DNA from: Rhizobacter koreensis
GTDB taxonomy: Bacteria > Pseudomonadota > Gammaproteobacteria > Burkholderiales > Burkholderiaceae_C
Length of the DNA: 64,000 bases
Direction of reading: 5' to 3'
Assembly (NCBI RefSeq): GCF_013366375.1
Contig: NZ_JABWMJ010000017.1
Span: forward strand, 1 to 64,000
Below the pieces are notes generated by a model that did not search any database, had not been told where the DNA came from, and was given only the letters and a program-made list of their open reading frames with translations. Position 1 is the first letter of the stretch. Every line of letters starts with the position of its first letter. A program made the translations under genes and the position numbers. Below are positions 41,293-49,813 of this stretch, piece by piece.

Positions 41293-43172
41293 CAGGCCGT
41301 GCCTCCGCCATAGATCAGTTCGATCTCGCGCGCGAACTTCTTGCCGATGATGTTGCGGCGAACCTTCTGCGTGGCGGTCAGCTCGCCGTCGTCGTGATCG
41401 AGTTCCTTCTCGAGGATCAGGAACTTGCGGATGTTTTCCACCCGCGCGAACAGCTTGTTCACGCGCCTGACTTCCGCATCGACCAGTTCGCGCACCTCGG
41501 GCAGCTGCGACAGGCTGCGGTAGGTGGTGAACGCCAGTCGTTTCTCCTGCGCCCACTTTCCCACGGTGTCGTAGTCGATCTGGACCAAGGCAGAGAGGAA
41601 GTGGCGGCCGTCGCCCAGCACGATGGCTTCGCGGATGTACAAGCTGTCCTTGAGTGCATTCTCGATCTCCGAGGGCGAGATGTTCTTGCCGCCGCTGGTG
41701 ATGATGATGGCCTTCTTGCGATCGACGATCATCAGTTCGCCGTTGGGGGCCTGTGCCACGATGTCGCCGGTGTGCAGCCAGCCGTCTTGTACCGTCAGCG
41801 CGGTGGCGTTGTTGTCGTGGATGTAGCCCTTGAAGACGGCGGGGTGCTTGACGACGAGTTCGCCGTCCTCGGCGATCTTCCAGTTCAGCCCTTCGATCGG
41901 TGTCCCGGTGGCGCCCAGGCGCACGGCCTGGGGATGCTGGTGGAAGATCACCCCGCCGGACTCGGTCATTCCGTAGACCTGATAGACGGGGAGGCCCAGG
42001 ATTCGGAAGAACTTCAGCACCTCGGGCGAGACGCTGGCGCCGCCGCAGAAGCCGCAGCGCATGCGATCGAGACCGACGAACTTCTGCAGGTTCCGGAACA
42101 TCAGCAGCCACAGCAAGCCGAACTGCAAGCGGTCGCCGAGCGTGCGCTGCCCGCCGTGCTGCTCGACGCGCTCGAAGAGCGCCTTGCCCGAATCGAAACA
42201 GCGCTGGAAGGCCCAGCGCTGCAGGCGCGTCGCGTCCTGCATTCGCATCAGGATGCCCTGCTGCAGCTTCTCCCAGATGCGCGGCACGCCGAGGAACACC
42301 TTGGGTGCGATCTCGCGCAGGTTGGCTGCCACCGTGTCGATGGACTCGGCGTAGTTCACCACGCCGCCGGTCATCATGTGCATGACGGTCGAGAAGGCGC
42401 GCTCGGCCACATGGCACAGCGGCAGGTAGCACAGCACCTCCATGTTCTGCTGGTCCAGCCCGAAGCAGCGGCGTAGCTTGTCGGTGGTCACGAGCAGATT
42501 GCGGTGCGACAGCATCGCGCCCTTGGGCGGCCCGGTGGTGCCCGAGGTGTAGACCAGCATGCAGGTGTCGTCGGGCTGCGTTGCAGCGACGCCGTCGTCG
42601 AATGCGCGCGCCTGATCGGGTGACTCGGCGGCATACTGGTCACCGAGTTCGAGCACTTCGTCGAACGACAGCAGATTGTCGCGCGGATACTGGCGCATGC
42701 CCTTCATGTCCACCGCGATGATCTTCACCACGTCGGGCAGGCCGACCTCGTGCTTGCTCATTGCGTCGAGCACCTTGTCGACCTGCTCCTGGTCGCCGCA
42801 GACCACGAATCGACTGTTGGAGTGGTGGACGATGTACTGTAGTTCGGGCCAGGGGTTCGTCGGATAGATGCCTACCACCACGCCGCCGATGGCCTGCGTG
42901 CCCAGATCGGCGAACATCCACTGCGGCGTGTCCTCGCTGGCAATGGCCAGGCGCTCGCCGCGCCGGAATCCCAGCTTCAGCAGGCCGAGCGCGAAGCGCC
43001 GCGCGGTGTCTTGATACTCGCGCCAGGTCATCCGGTTCCAGATGCCCAGGTCCTTCTCGCGCAGTGCCAGGGCATCGGGTGTCGTGCTCGCCCAGTGCTG
43101 CAACAGCCTGGGCAGGGTGTGTTCGCCGTTGTTCAGAGCGGCGTCCAGGCTGCTTTCGCCGATGGTCTTCAT
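41292..43172 (-). CDS. Long-chain-type acyl-CoA ligase embedded in the second ABC importer operon
   Basis: This 626-residue adenylate-forming ligase has core motif MLVYTSGTTGPPKGAM, then LSYGMTESGG-like VYQVYGMTESGGVIFH, DRKKAIIITSGGKNISPSEI, and the catalytic-Lys region GELTATQKVRRNIIGKKF. It starts [20 protein letters not shown]. It overlaps livG by 4 bases and livH by 1, exactly the place taken by the other long-chain-type ligase in the first module. With BadH and BadI in the same operon, a cycloalkane carboxylic acid is a plausible substrate (inference). Confidence 0.87.
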   Translation of the reverse strand: MKTIGESSLDAALNNGEHTLPRLLQHWASTTPDALALREKDLGIWNRMTWREYQDTARRFALGLLKLGFRRGERLAIASEDTPQWMFADLGTQAIGGVVVGIYPTNPWPELQYIVHHSNSRFVVCGDQEQVDKVLDAMSKHEVGLPDVVKIIAVDMKGMRQYPRDNLLSFDEVLELGDQYAAESPDQARAFDDGVAATQPDDTCMLVYTSGTTGPPKGAMLSHRNLLVTTDKLRRCFGLDQQNMEVLCYLPLCHVAERAFSTVMHMMTGGVVNYAESIDTVAANLREIAPKVFLGVPRIWEKLQQGILMRMQDATRLQRWAFQRCFDSGKALFERVEQHGGQRTLGDRLQFGLLWLLMFRNLQKFVGLDRMRCGFCGGASVSPEVLKFFRILGLPVYQVYGMTESGGVIFHQHPQAVRLGATGTPIEGLNWKIAEDGELVVKHPAVFKGYIHDNNATALTVQDGWLHTGDIVAQAPNGELMIVDRKKAIIITSGGKNISPSEIENALKDSLYIREAIVLGDGRHFLSALVQIDYDTVGKWAQEKRLAFTTYRSLSQLPEVRELVDAEVRRVNKLFARVENIRKFLILEKELDHDDGELTATQKVRRNIIGKKFAREIELIYGGGTA

Positions 43173-43948
43173 GCCGCCTTCGCTCCGCCCAGATAGGCTT
43201 CGATGACCGCCGGGTCGGCCGAGACCTGCGCCGGCGTGCCTTCGGCGATCTTGCGGCCGAAGTTCAGCACGCAGATGCGGTCGGAGATGTCCATCACGAT
43301 GCCCATGTCGTGCTCGACCATCAGCACGGTGATGCCGAGTTCGTCGCGGATGTCGAGCACGAAGCGCGCGATGTCCTCGGTCTCCTCGGTGTTCATGCCC
43401 GAGACCATCTCATCGAGCAGCAGCAGCTTGGGCTCGGTTGCGAGCGCTCGACCCAGCTCGACGCGCTTTTGCATGCCATAGGACAGCGCGCCGACCGGCA
43501 TGTCGCGGATGTCCTCGATCTCCAGGAAGTCGATGATCTCCTCGACCTTGCGGCGATGCTCCAGTTCCTCGCGCCGCGCCCGGCCGAGGAACCAGGCGGC
43601 GTCGAAGACGTTGGTGCGCATGTGGCAGTGGCGTCCCACCAGCAGGTTCTGCACCACCGTGGCGTGCTTGAACACGGCCAGGTTCTGGAAGGTGCGCCCG
43701 ATGCCCATCAGTGGCATGCGGTGCGACGGCATGCCGCTGGTGTCGCGGCCGTCGAAGTGCACGGTGCCGCTCGAAGGGGGCACGATGCCGCTGATCATGT
43801 TGAACGTGGTCGTCTTGCCGGCGCCGTTGGGCCCGATCAGCGAGTAGATCTCGCCGCGGCCGACGTGAAAGCTCACGCCCGAAACCGCTTCGACGCCGCC
43901 GAAGCGCTTGGAGAGGCCTTCGACCCTGAGCAGACTGTCGTGGTGCAT
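43169..43948 (-). CDS. livG: LivG-like ABC importer ATPase, second module
   Basis: This 259-residue ATPase has Walker [10 protein letters not shown], the LivG insertion [20 protein letters not shown], the signature [15 protein letters not shown], Walker [13 protein letters not shown] and the H-loop VEHDMGIVM. In Walker B the usual Pro after DE is replaced by Met. It starts at 43948, 11 bases after livF, and overlaps the ligase start by 4 bases. Confidence 0.88.
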   Translation of the reverse strand: MHHDSLLRVEGLSKRFGGVEAVSGVSFHVGRGEIYSLIGPNGAGKTTTFNMISGIVPPSSGTVHFDGRDTSGMPSHRMPLMGIGRTFQNLAVFKHATVVQNLLVGRHCHMRTNVFDAAWFLGRARREELEHRRKVEEIIDFLEIEDIRDMPVGALSYGMQKRVELGRALATEPKLLLLDEMVSGMNTEETEDIARFVLDIRDELGITVLMVEHDMGIVMDISDRICVLNFGRKIAEGTPAQVSADPAVIEAYLGGAKAA

Positions 43949-43959
43949 GGTGTGGGTAC

Positions 43960-44751
43960 TCAGGACAACCAGCGCTTGCGGCGCTTGTAATGCTTGACCT
44001 CGCGCATGCTCTTGCGGGTGCCGCCTTCGCTGAAGCCGAGGTAGAACTCACGCACGTCTTCGTTACGCAGCAGCTTGTCGGCCGGGCCATCGAGCACGAT
44101 GCGGCCGTTCTCCATGATGTAACCCTCGTCGGCCACGGCCAGCGCGGCCTGGGCGTTCTGCTCCACCAGCAGGATGCTCACCCCACTGTCGTGCCGCAGG
44201 CGCGTGATGATCCCGAAGATCTCCTCGCAAATCTGCGGTGCCAGGCCGAGCGTGGGTTCGTCGAGCATCAGCACCTTGGGCTCGGACATCAGCGCGCGGC
44301 CGATCGCTACCATCTGCTGTTCGCCGCCGGAGAGATAGCCCGAGACCGTGGTGCGCTTTTGCGTCAGGCGCGGAAACAGCGCATACGCGCGCTCGAGGCC
44401 GCGACGCGAATCGGCCGCGCTGCGCGTGTACCCTCCCATCAGCAGGTTCTCCTCGACCGTGAGCTGGTCGAACAGCCGTCGCCCCTCGGGCACCATCACG
44501 ATGCCCTGCTTGACGATGCGGTCGGGGGCCATGCCGGCCAGCGGCCGACCCTCGAAGCTGATCTGCCCGGCCTTGATCTCGCCGTCCTCCGGATAGAGCA
44601 CGCCGGAGATGGCCTTCAAGGTCGTGGACTTGCCGGCGCCGTTGGCACCCAGCAGCGCGACGATGCGGCCCTTGCCGAGGGTGAGCGACACCTCGCGCAC
44701 CGCCTCGATGGTGTTGTCGTAGACGATCTGGACGTTGGTCAACGCGAGCAT
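43960..44751 (-). CDS. livF: LivF-like ABC importer ATPase, second module
   Basis: This 263-residue ATPase has Walker [10 protein letters not shown], signature YLSGGEQQM, Walker B VLMLDEPTLGL, and the C-terminal FYLGFSEGGTRKSMREVKHY, followed by KRRKRWL. The same K-x-F/M-REVKHY...RRKRWL ending is found in the first-module LivF, so the two are close paralogues within a subgroup that carries this basic tail. It lies 22 bases downstream of the BadI-like gene. Confidence 0.88.
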   Translation of the reverse strand: MLALTNVQIVYDNTIEAVREVSLTLGKGRIVALLGANGAGKSTTLKAISGVLYPEDGEIKAGQISFEGRPLAGMAPDRIVKQGIVMVPEGRRLFDQLTVEENLLMGGYTRSAADSRRGLERAYALFPRLTQKRTTVSGYLSGGEQQMVAIGRALMSEPKVLMLDEPTLGLAPQICEEIFGIITRLRHDSGVSILLVEQNAQAALAVADEGYIMENGRIVLDGPADKLLRNEDVREFYLGFSEGGTRKSMREVKHYKRRKRWLS

Positions 44752-44773
44752 GTCGTTCCGTGCGTGCTGGGCT

Positions 44774-45559
44774 TCAACCGCCGGCGAACTTGCGGAAGTC
44801 GGGTTTACGCTTCTCGAGGAAGGCGCGAACGCCTTCCTTCGACTCGTCGGTGTTGTAGTACAGGCTCAGTGCCTGCATGCCCAAACTGCCGATGCCGCGG
44901 ATGTGCTCGGTGGACGCGTTGAACGAGCGCTTGGCGATCGCGATCGCGGTCGGGCTCTTCTCGACCAGCTCGCGGCCCCATTTGGCGACCTCGGCGTCGA
45001 GTTGGTCGTGCGGCACGACCACATTGCACAGTCCCATCGCAAGCGCTTCCTGGGCGCTGTAGCGGCGGCACATGTACCAGATCTCGCGCGCCTTCTTCTC
45101 GCCGACGACCGCTGCCAGGTAGGCGGTTCCCCAGCCCGGGTCGACCGATCCGACCTTGGGTCCGACCTGTCCGAACACCGCCTTTTCGGAGGCGATGGTC
45201 AGGTCGCACAGCGTGGCGATGACGTTGCCGCCGCCGATGGCGTAGCCCTGCACGCGGGCGATCACCGGCTTGGGCACGTCGCGGATGGCGCTGTGCAGCT
45301 CTTCAATCGGCAGCCCGGCCGTTCCGCGGCCGTCGTACTGGCCGGAGTGCGCCGACTGATCGCCGCCCGTGCAGAACGCGCGGTCGCCGGTGCCGGTCAG
45401 CACAATGGCAGCGATCCTCTTGTCCCAGCCCGCCTTCATCATGGCGTGCAGCATTTCCTCGATCGTCTGGCCTCGGAAGGCATTCATGACGCCGGGCCGG
45501 TTGATCGCGATGGTCGCGATCTGATCGCGCTCTTCGTAAACGATATCGGTGTAGTCCAT
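44774..45559 (-). CDS. badI: BadI-like 2-oxocyclohexanecarboxyl-CoA hydrolase (ring-cleaving crotonase)
   Basis: This 261-residue crotonase is very similar to Rhodopseudomonas palustris BadI over its whole length as I recall that sequence: NRPGVMNAFRGQTIEEM, GDRAFCTGGDQSAHSGQYDG, RGTAGLPIEELHSAIRDVPK, VIARVQGYAIGGGNVIATLC, FGQVGPKVGSVDPGWGTAYL, and REIWYMCRRYSAQEALAMGL. BadI hydrolytically opens the ring of 2-ketocyclohexane-1-carboxyl-CoA to pimeloyl-CoA, and its MenB-like active site has no hydratase glutamates. The upstream neighbour is a BadH-like SDR that would make its substrate. This is the best functional anchor in the window. Ring substituents on the true substrate are unknown. Confidence 0.85.
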   Translation of the reverse strand: MDYTDIVYEERDQIATIAINRPGVMNAFRGQTIEEMLHAMMKAGWDKRIAAIVLTGTGDRAFCTGGDQSAHSGQYDGRGTAGLPIEELHSAIRDVPKPVIARVQGYAIGGGNVIATLCDLTIASEKAVFGQVGPKVGSVDPGWGTAYLAAVVGEKKAREIWYMCRRYSAQEALAMGLCNVVVPHDQLDAEVAKWGRELVEKSPTAIAIAKRSFNASTEHIRGIGSLGMQALSLYYNTDESKEGVRAFLEKRKPDFRKFAGG

Positions 45560-45573
45560 CGTCGCAGTCTCCG

Positions 45574-46368
45574 TCAGCCGATCATGCTGTAGCCGCCCGA
45601 GACGCTCAGCACCTGGCCAGTCACATGCCCGGCCTTGCCGGAGGCGAGGAATACCACCGCATTGGCCACGTCCTGCGGCCGCCCCACCTTGCGCAGCGGC
45701 ATCGCCTTGGCGGCCTTCTCGATCTGCTCGGGCGTGAACATGCTGTCGGCATTGGTCCACATGCTGCTGCCGCCCACCTCATCGGCACTCGATGGAATCG
45801 TCACACCCGGGCAGACCACATTGCAGCGGATGCCGAAGCGGCCGTTCTCCTTCGCGATCGTCTTCATGAAGCTGTTGACTGCCGCCTTCACGCCGCCATA
45901 GACCGCTTCGCGCGGCTCGCCCTGGCGGCTGGCATCCGAGCTGATGGAGACGATGGCACCGCTGTTTTGCTTGACCATATAGTCCAGCGCGGTCTTGGTG
46001 CAGTTGAGCACGCCGACGTAGTTGATGTCGATCACCTTGCGCCAGAACTCGGGCGTGGTCTGGGTGAAGAACATCAGGTTGTCCCAGCCGACGTTGTTGA
46101 CCAGGACGTCGACGCAGCCATGCTTGTCGGCAGCGGCCTTGAACATGGCCTGCACCTGGTCGAGCTGCGTCACGTCCGTCTTGACCACCTGTGCCGAAGC
46201 GGCGCCGAGCTTGCGCGCGAATTCGGCTGTCTTCTCGGCCTGCGCGGTGTCGATGTCGCCGATGGTCAGGTGCGCGCCTTCGGCGGCGAAAGCAAGCACG
46301 ATCGCCCGCCCGATGTTCGATCCGCCGCCGGTCACGATGACCGACTTGTCCTTGAGTTCGAGATCCAT
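45574..46368 (-). CDS. badH: BadH-like SDR, probable 2-hydroxycyclohexanecarboxyl-CoA dehydrogenase
   Basis: This 264-residue SDR has NAD motif TGGGSNIGRAI, an Asp-Ile-Asp after beta 2, the DVLVNNVGWDNLMFF segment and the catalytic SSDASRQGEPREAVYGGVK. The VNN-x-GWD and the VTGQVLSVSGGYSMIG end mirror BadH of Rhodopseudomonas palustris, which oxidises 2-hydroxycyclohexane-1-carboxyl-CoA for BadI. The gene is 14 bases upstream of badI and first in a 10-gene operon. It differs from BadH by a longer loop of about 20 residues after VVCPGVTIPS. An operator-like site D lies 64 bases upstream. Confidence 0.75.
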   Translation of the reverse strand: MDLELKDKSVIVTGGGSNIGRAIVLAFAAEGAHLTIGDIDTAQAEKTAEFARKLGAASAQVVKTDVTQLDQVQAMFKAAADKHGCVDVLVNNVGWDNLMFFTQTTPEFWRKVIDINYVGVLNCTKTALDYMVKQNSGAIVSISSDASRQGEPREAVYGGVKAAVNSFMKTIAKENGRFGIRCNVVCPGVTIPSSADEVGGSSMWTNADSMFTPEQIEKAAKAMPLRKVGRPQDVANAVVFLASGKAGHVTGQVLSVSGGYSMIG

Positions 46369-46431
46369 GTCGTCAACCTTTCGTCGTTGTGTCAGGCGCG
46401 CCCGCTGCGCGCGGCGGCCGAAGTATATCGG

Positions 46432-46447
46432 CCAAACGCTTGTTAGG
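46432..46447. promoter_or_regulatory. Operator-like site D: CCAAACG-CT-TGTTAGG upstream of the badH operon
   Basis: It is an imperfect 16-base inverted repeat (5 of 7 arm positions pair) matching the window-wide consensus. On the minus strand TATACT lies at 46427-46422, 4 bases past the site, and could be the -10 box of the badH operon, whose start codon is at 46368. Confidence 0.5.
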
Positions 46448-46483
46448 ACATCAGATGAATACCAAGGCGGGTGTCGCTCCTCG

Positions 46484-47455
46484 CTACTCGATCTTGATGC
46501 CCGCCGACTTGATCAGCTTGCCGAATCGCTCGTGATCGGATCGGATCAGCGAATCGAACTCGGCTGGCGTCCGGTACACCGTCTCCAGGCCTTGGTCGGC
46601 GAGCTGCTGCTTCACGTCGGGCAGGGCCAGGATCCGCGCGATCTCGGTCGAGAGCTTCTCGACGATGGGGCGCGGCGTGCCGGCGGGCGCCAGGACGCCG
46701 AACCAGAGCTGGAAGTCGTACGCAGGCAGTCCGGCCTCGGCAAAGGTGGGCACATCGGGCAGCGTGGGCAGTCGCTTGGTGCCGGTGATCGCGAGGGGCC
46801 GCAGGCGCCCTGACTTGATGTGGGGAATCGAAGTGACCGGGGTGTCGAAGTTGAGCTGGATCTGGCCGCCGATCAGATCGGTCAGCGCCGGTGCGGTCCC
46901 CTTGTAGGGCACATGCTGCATCTTCACGCCCGCCACGCTCTTGAAGTACTCGCCGGCGAGATGAGTGGAACTGCCGGTGCCTACCGCCGCGAAGTTCAGT
47001 TCGTTCGGCTTGGCCTTGGCCAGCGCGATGAACTCCGAAAGATTGGCCGCGGGGACCGAAGGATGCACCACCAGCACGAGTTGCGTCGTCACGAGGCCCG
47101 CCACCGGATGGAAGTCGCGCAGCACGTCGAAGGGCAAGGTGGCCACCAGGTGAGGCACCGTCACGTGCGTCGAGGCCGCCAGCGAGATCGTGTAGCCGTC
47201 CGGCGCCGACTTTGCGAGTGCATCGGACCCGATGGCCGTGTTTGCGCCCGGCTTGTTGTCGATCAGCACCTGCTGCCCCCAGGCCTCGGTCAGCTTCGCG
47301 CCCACCAGCCGCGCCACGTAGCTGGTGCTGCCGCCCGGGGCGTAGGGCACGATGAAGCGGATCGGCTTGTTGGGGTAGGAGCCGGCGGCGGTCTGGCCCA
47401 GCGACGGACCCGCCAGCGTCATGGCGGTGACAAGGGCAAGCAAGGTCTTGAACAT
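46484..47455 (-). CDS. Bug/TctC-family periplasmic solute receptor
   Basis: This 323-residue extracytoplasmic receptor has signal peptide MFKTLLALVTAMTLAGPSLG and a mature start SYPNKPIRFIVPYAPGGSTS, the family signature. Later segments include NKPGANTAIGSDALAKSAPD, HVPYKGTAPALTDLIGGQIQ and ADQGLETVYRTPAEF. Bug proteins bind carboxylates and are very numerous in Burkholderiales, often without membrane partners, as here. It is probably its own transcription unit, divergent from the monooxygenase with the perfect palindrome (site A) between them. Confidence 0.88.
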   Translation of the reverse strand: MFKTLLALVTAMTLAGPSLGQTAAGSYPNKPIRFIVPYAPGGSTSYVARLVGAKLTEAWGQQVLIDNKPGANTAIGSDALAKSAPDGYTISLAASTHVTVPHLVATLPFDVLRDFHPVAGLVTTQLVLVVHPSVPAANLSEFIALAKAKPNELNFAAVGTGSSTHLAGEYFKSVAGVKMQHVPYKGTAPALTDLIGGQIQLNFDTPVTSIPHIKSGRLRPLAITGTKRLPTLPDVPTFAEAGLPAYDFQLWFGVLAPAGTPRPIVEKLSTEIARILALPDVKQQLADQGLETVYRTPAEFDSLIRSDHERFGKLIKSAGIKIE

Positions 47456-47548
47456 GGCGGAGCGGCTCCCGGAGTCGGTCGTTGCGGCTGCTTGCCGAAG
47501 TCGCCTGCAATCTATAGAGGGTCAGTGCGAAACGCCATGGGGACATGC

Positions 47549-47564
47549 CCTAACGGACGTTAGG
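47549..47564. promoter_or_regulatory. Operator-like site A: perfect palindrome CCTAACG-GA-CGTTAGG
   Basis: This is the clearest copy of the repeated motif, with two 7-base arms that pair perfectly around a 2-base spacer. TTTGAT (47565-47570) follows in the position where TATGAT and TAGACT follow sites B, C and E, and may be the -10 box for the monooxygenase. The size and symmetry suit a TetR-type dimer. Confidence 0.65.
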
Positions 47565-47625
47565 TTTGATTAGAATGTCCAGCACGCAAATGCATGCGGG
47601 CCCGATCGAAGGGTCTGGGGTCACA

Positions 47626-49545
47626 GTGAACGAATCGAGCGTCGACCGCCATCAGCTCGAGTCCGCCGTTCAGGCTGCGGACCTGCGCGTGCTGCTGATG
47701 GTGATGGTTCACCTGAGCGGCGATCTCGGCTGGCTCGACCCGCCGCACTGCCCTCGGCGCGACGTCAATCTGGTGGCGGACCCCGCCGCAGGTCTGCCGC
47801 CCGAGGTGCAAGGGCGGATCCGCCATGCTGCGGTGGAAATGCTAGCAACCGGCGCTCGGGCCGTGATCCACGACCCCGGTGACGCGCTGATGCAGCGCAT
47901 GATGTCCGTCTGCCTGGGCGAGAGCGTACCGCTCGAGTACGCGCGATTGACGCGCGAAGAGATGGCGCTGGTGCCGCGGCGCCTGCGGTGGCCCGAGAGC
48001 GTGCCGCGCCCGTCGGGGAGCGACGAGCATGTGTTGATCGTCGGCGCCGGCGTCAGCGGGATCGCGCTGGGTGCCAGCCTGATCGAGCTGGGGGTGCCGT
48101 TCACCATCGTCGAGAAGGCCGGCGACATAGGGGGCGCGTGGTTCGTCAATCGTTATCCGGGCTGCGGTGTCGACACGCCCAACCACGCCTACTCGTTCTC
48201 GTTCGGCCCGCGCTTCCTGTGGCCGCGCTACTTCTCACGCCGCGAGGAGGTTCTGGCCTATCTGCGGCAAGTGATCGACGCGGCCGGCCTGCGCAAGCAC
48301 ATCCGCTTCTCGACGCAGCTGATGGGCGCGACGTGGAACGAAGAGGCCCGGCAATGGGTCGCGCAGTTGCGCGGGGCCGACGGCGACAGCATCGTGCGCT
48401 CGCGCTTTCTCGTCAGCGCCATCGGCCAGCTGAGCGATCCGCAACTGCCGCGCATTGACGGCGCCGGCAGCTTCGAGGGCGTTAGCTTCCATTCGGCGAA
48501 CTGGCCCGAGGGCCTGAAGGTCGGGGGCCGGCGCGTGGCCGTGATCGGCACCGGCGCCACCGTGATGCAGCTGGTGCCGGAGATCGCCGACAGCGTACGT
48601 TCGCTGACGATCTACCAGCGCTCGCCGCAGTGGGCGCGCCCCATCCCCGGCTACCGCGAACCGATCGGGCAGCAGGCGCAATGGCTGCTGGCGCACGTGC
48701 CGTACTACGCCGAGTGGTTCCGCTTCACGATGTTCTGGCGCTACGGCGACGGACTGCTCAAGACGCTGAAGAAGGACCCGGACTGGCCGCATCCGCAGCG
48801 TGCGGTCAATGCGGTCAACGACCGTCACCGTCGCGAGCTGACCGACTTCATCCGCGCGGAGCTGGAGGGACGGCCTGATCTGCTGTCCAAGTGCATCCCG
48901 GACTACCCGCCCTACGGCAAGCGCATTCTGCTCGACAACGACTGGTACCGGACGTTGAAGAAGCCCCGGGTCGAACTTGTGGTCGATCCCATCCGGCGCA
49001 TCGTCGGCGCTGGCATCGAGACGGCCGACGGCAGGCTGCGCGAGGCCGATGTGATCGTGTACGCCACCGGCTTCAAGCTCACGGAGATGGCGGCGCGGCT
49101 GGGCCTGGTCGGGCGCCGCGGGCGCAGCCTGTCCGAGGTCTGGGCCGACGGCGACCTGCGTGCGTACCTCGGCCTGACGGTGCCCGGGTTTCCCAACTTC
49201 TTCTGCATGGTCGGGCCGGGCACATCGTCGGGCCACGGCGGCAGCATCACCTTCATCGCCGAGGCCCAGACGCGCTACATCACCTCGTGCCTGGTGCGCA
49301 TGGCCGAGCAGGGCGTTTCGGCGATCGACCTGCGGCCCGAGGTGCTCGACGACTACCAGCGGCGCTTCGACGCCGAGCACGAGACACTGATCTGGTCGCA
49401 CCCCGGCATGTCCACCTACTACCGCAACCGCCACGGCCGGGTGTTCACGGTGCTGCCCTGGCGGCTGGCGGATTACTGGCGGTTCGCGCACGACGCCAAT
49501 CTCGGCGACTACCGCTGCTCGGGACAGGCCGCGGACAGCGCGTGA
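47626..49545 (+). CDS. Baeyer-Villiger monooxygenase of the 4-hydroxyacetophenone monooxygenase type
   Basis: This roughly 639-residue flavin monooxygenase would insert oxygen next to a ketone to give an ester or lactone. The FAD Rossmann motif is LIVGAGVSGIALGASLIE, the Baeyer-Villiger fingerprint FEGVSFHSANWPE fits F-x-G-x3-H-x3-W-P, and the NADP motif is VAVIGTGATVMQLVPE. About 120 residues precede the FAD motif, as in Pseudomonas HAPMO. I favour the GTG at 47626 because the candidate -10 lies at 47565-47570; the ATG at 47575 is the alternative. It is apparently a single-gene unit between the Bug receptor and convergent genes. Confidence 0.85.
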   Translation: MNESSVDRHQLESAVQAADLRVLLMVMVHLSGDLGWLDPPHCPRRDVNLVADPAAGLPPEVQGRIRHAAVEMLATGARAVIHDPGDALMQRMMSVCLGESVPLEYARLTREEMALVPRRLRWPESVPRPSGSDEHVLIVGAGVSGIALGASLIELGVPFTIVEKAGDIGGAWFVNRYPGCGVDTPNHAYSFSFGPRFLWPRYFSRREEVLAYLRQVIDAAGLRKHIRFSTQLMGATWNEEARQWVAQLRGADGDSIVRSRFLVSAIGQLSDPQLPRIDGAGSFEGVSFHSANWPEGLKVGGRRVAVIGTGATVMQLVPEIADSVRSLTIYQRSPQWARPIPGYREPIGQQAQWLLAHVPYYAEWFRFTMFWRYGDGLLKTLKKDPDWPHPQRAVNAVNDRHRRELTDFIRAELEGRPDLLSKCIPDYPPYGKRILLDNDWYRTLKKPRVELVVDPIRRIVGAGIETADGRLREADVIVYATGFKLTEMAARLGLVGRRGRSLSEVWADGDLRAYLGLTVPGFPNFFCMVGPGTSSGHGGSITFIAEAQTRYITSCLVRMAEQGVSAIDLRPEVLDDYQRRFDAEHETLIWSHPGMSTYYRNRHGRVFTVLPWRLADYWRFAHDANLGDYRCSGQAADSA

Positions 49546-49579
49546 ACGTGGCCGGCCGAGCGAGGAGCAGGCCGCAGAC

Positions 49580-49800
49580 CAGGGCGGGCGGACCCATGAC
49601 GACGCCAGCCGCGTCGTAGGCGAGGCCGGGCTGGACCATTGGGCCGAACCGACGGTCCAGCCAGCACGCCGCCGAAGGTGGCCAACGCCGCCACCGGGGG
49701 CCCCTGACCCAGGCCCAGCAGCACGGCACAGGCGCACGGAAGGATCGCCTTTGCCATCCGCGCCGTGCCCCAGCACCGCAGCAGCGAGCCCGCTGCCAGA
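49580..49800 (-). pseudogene. Possible remnant of a small hydrophobic membrane-protein gene
   Basis: Two minus-strand frames in the gap between convergent genes each give hydrophobic stretches that look like parts of one membrane protein after a frameshift. One reads ARMAKAILPCACAVLLGLGQ and continues PVAALATFGGVLAG. The other continues FGPMVQPGLAYDAAGVVMGP and then PALVCGLLLARPATF. The pattern resembles transporter helices, but the stretch is short and in high-GC DNA, so chance is possible. No start codon with a ribosome site is evident. Confidence 0.25.
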
Positions 49801-49813
49801 CCGCGGCGGCGCG

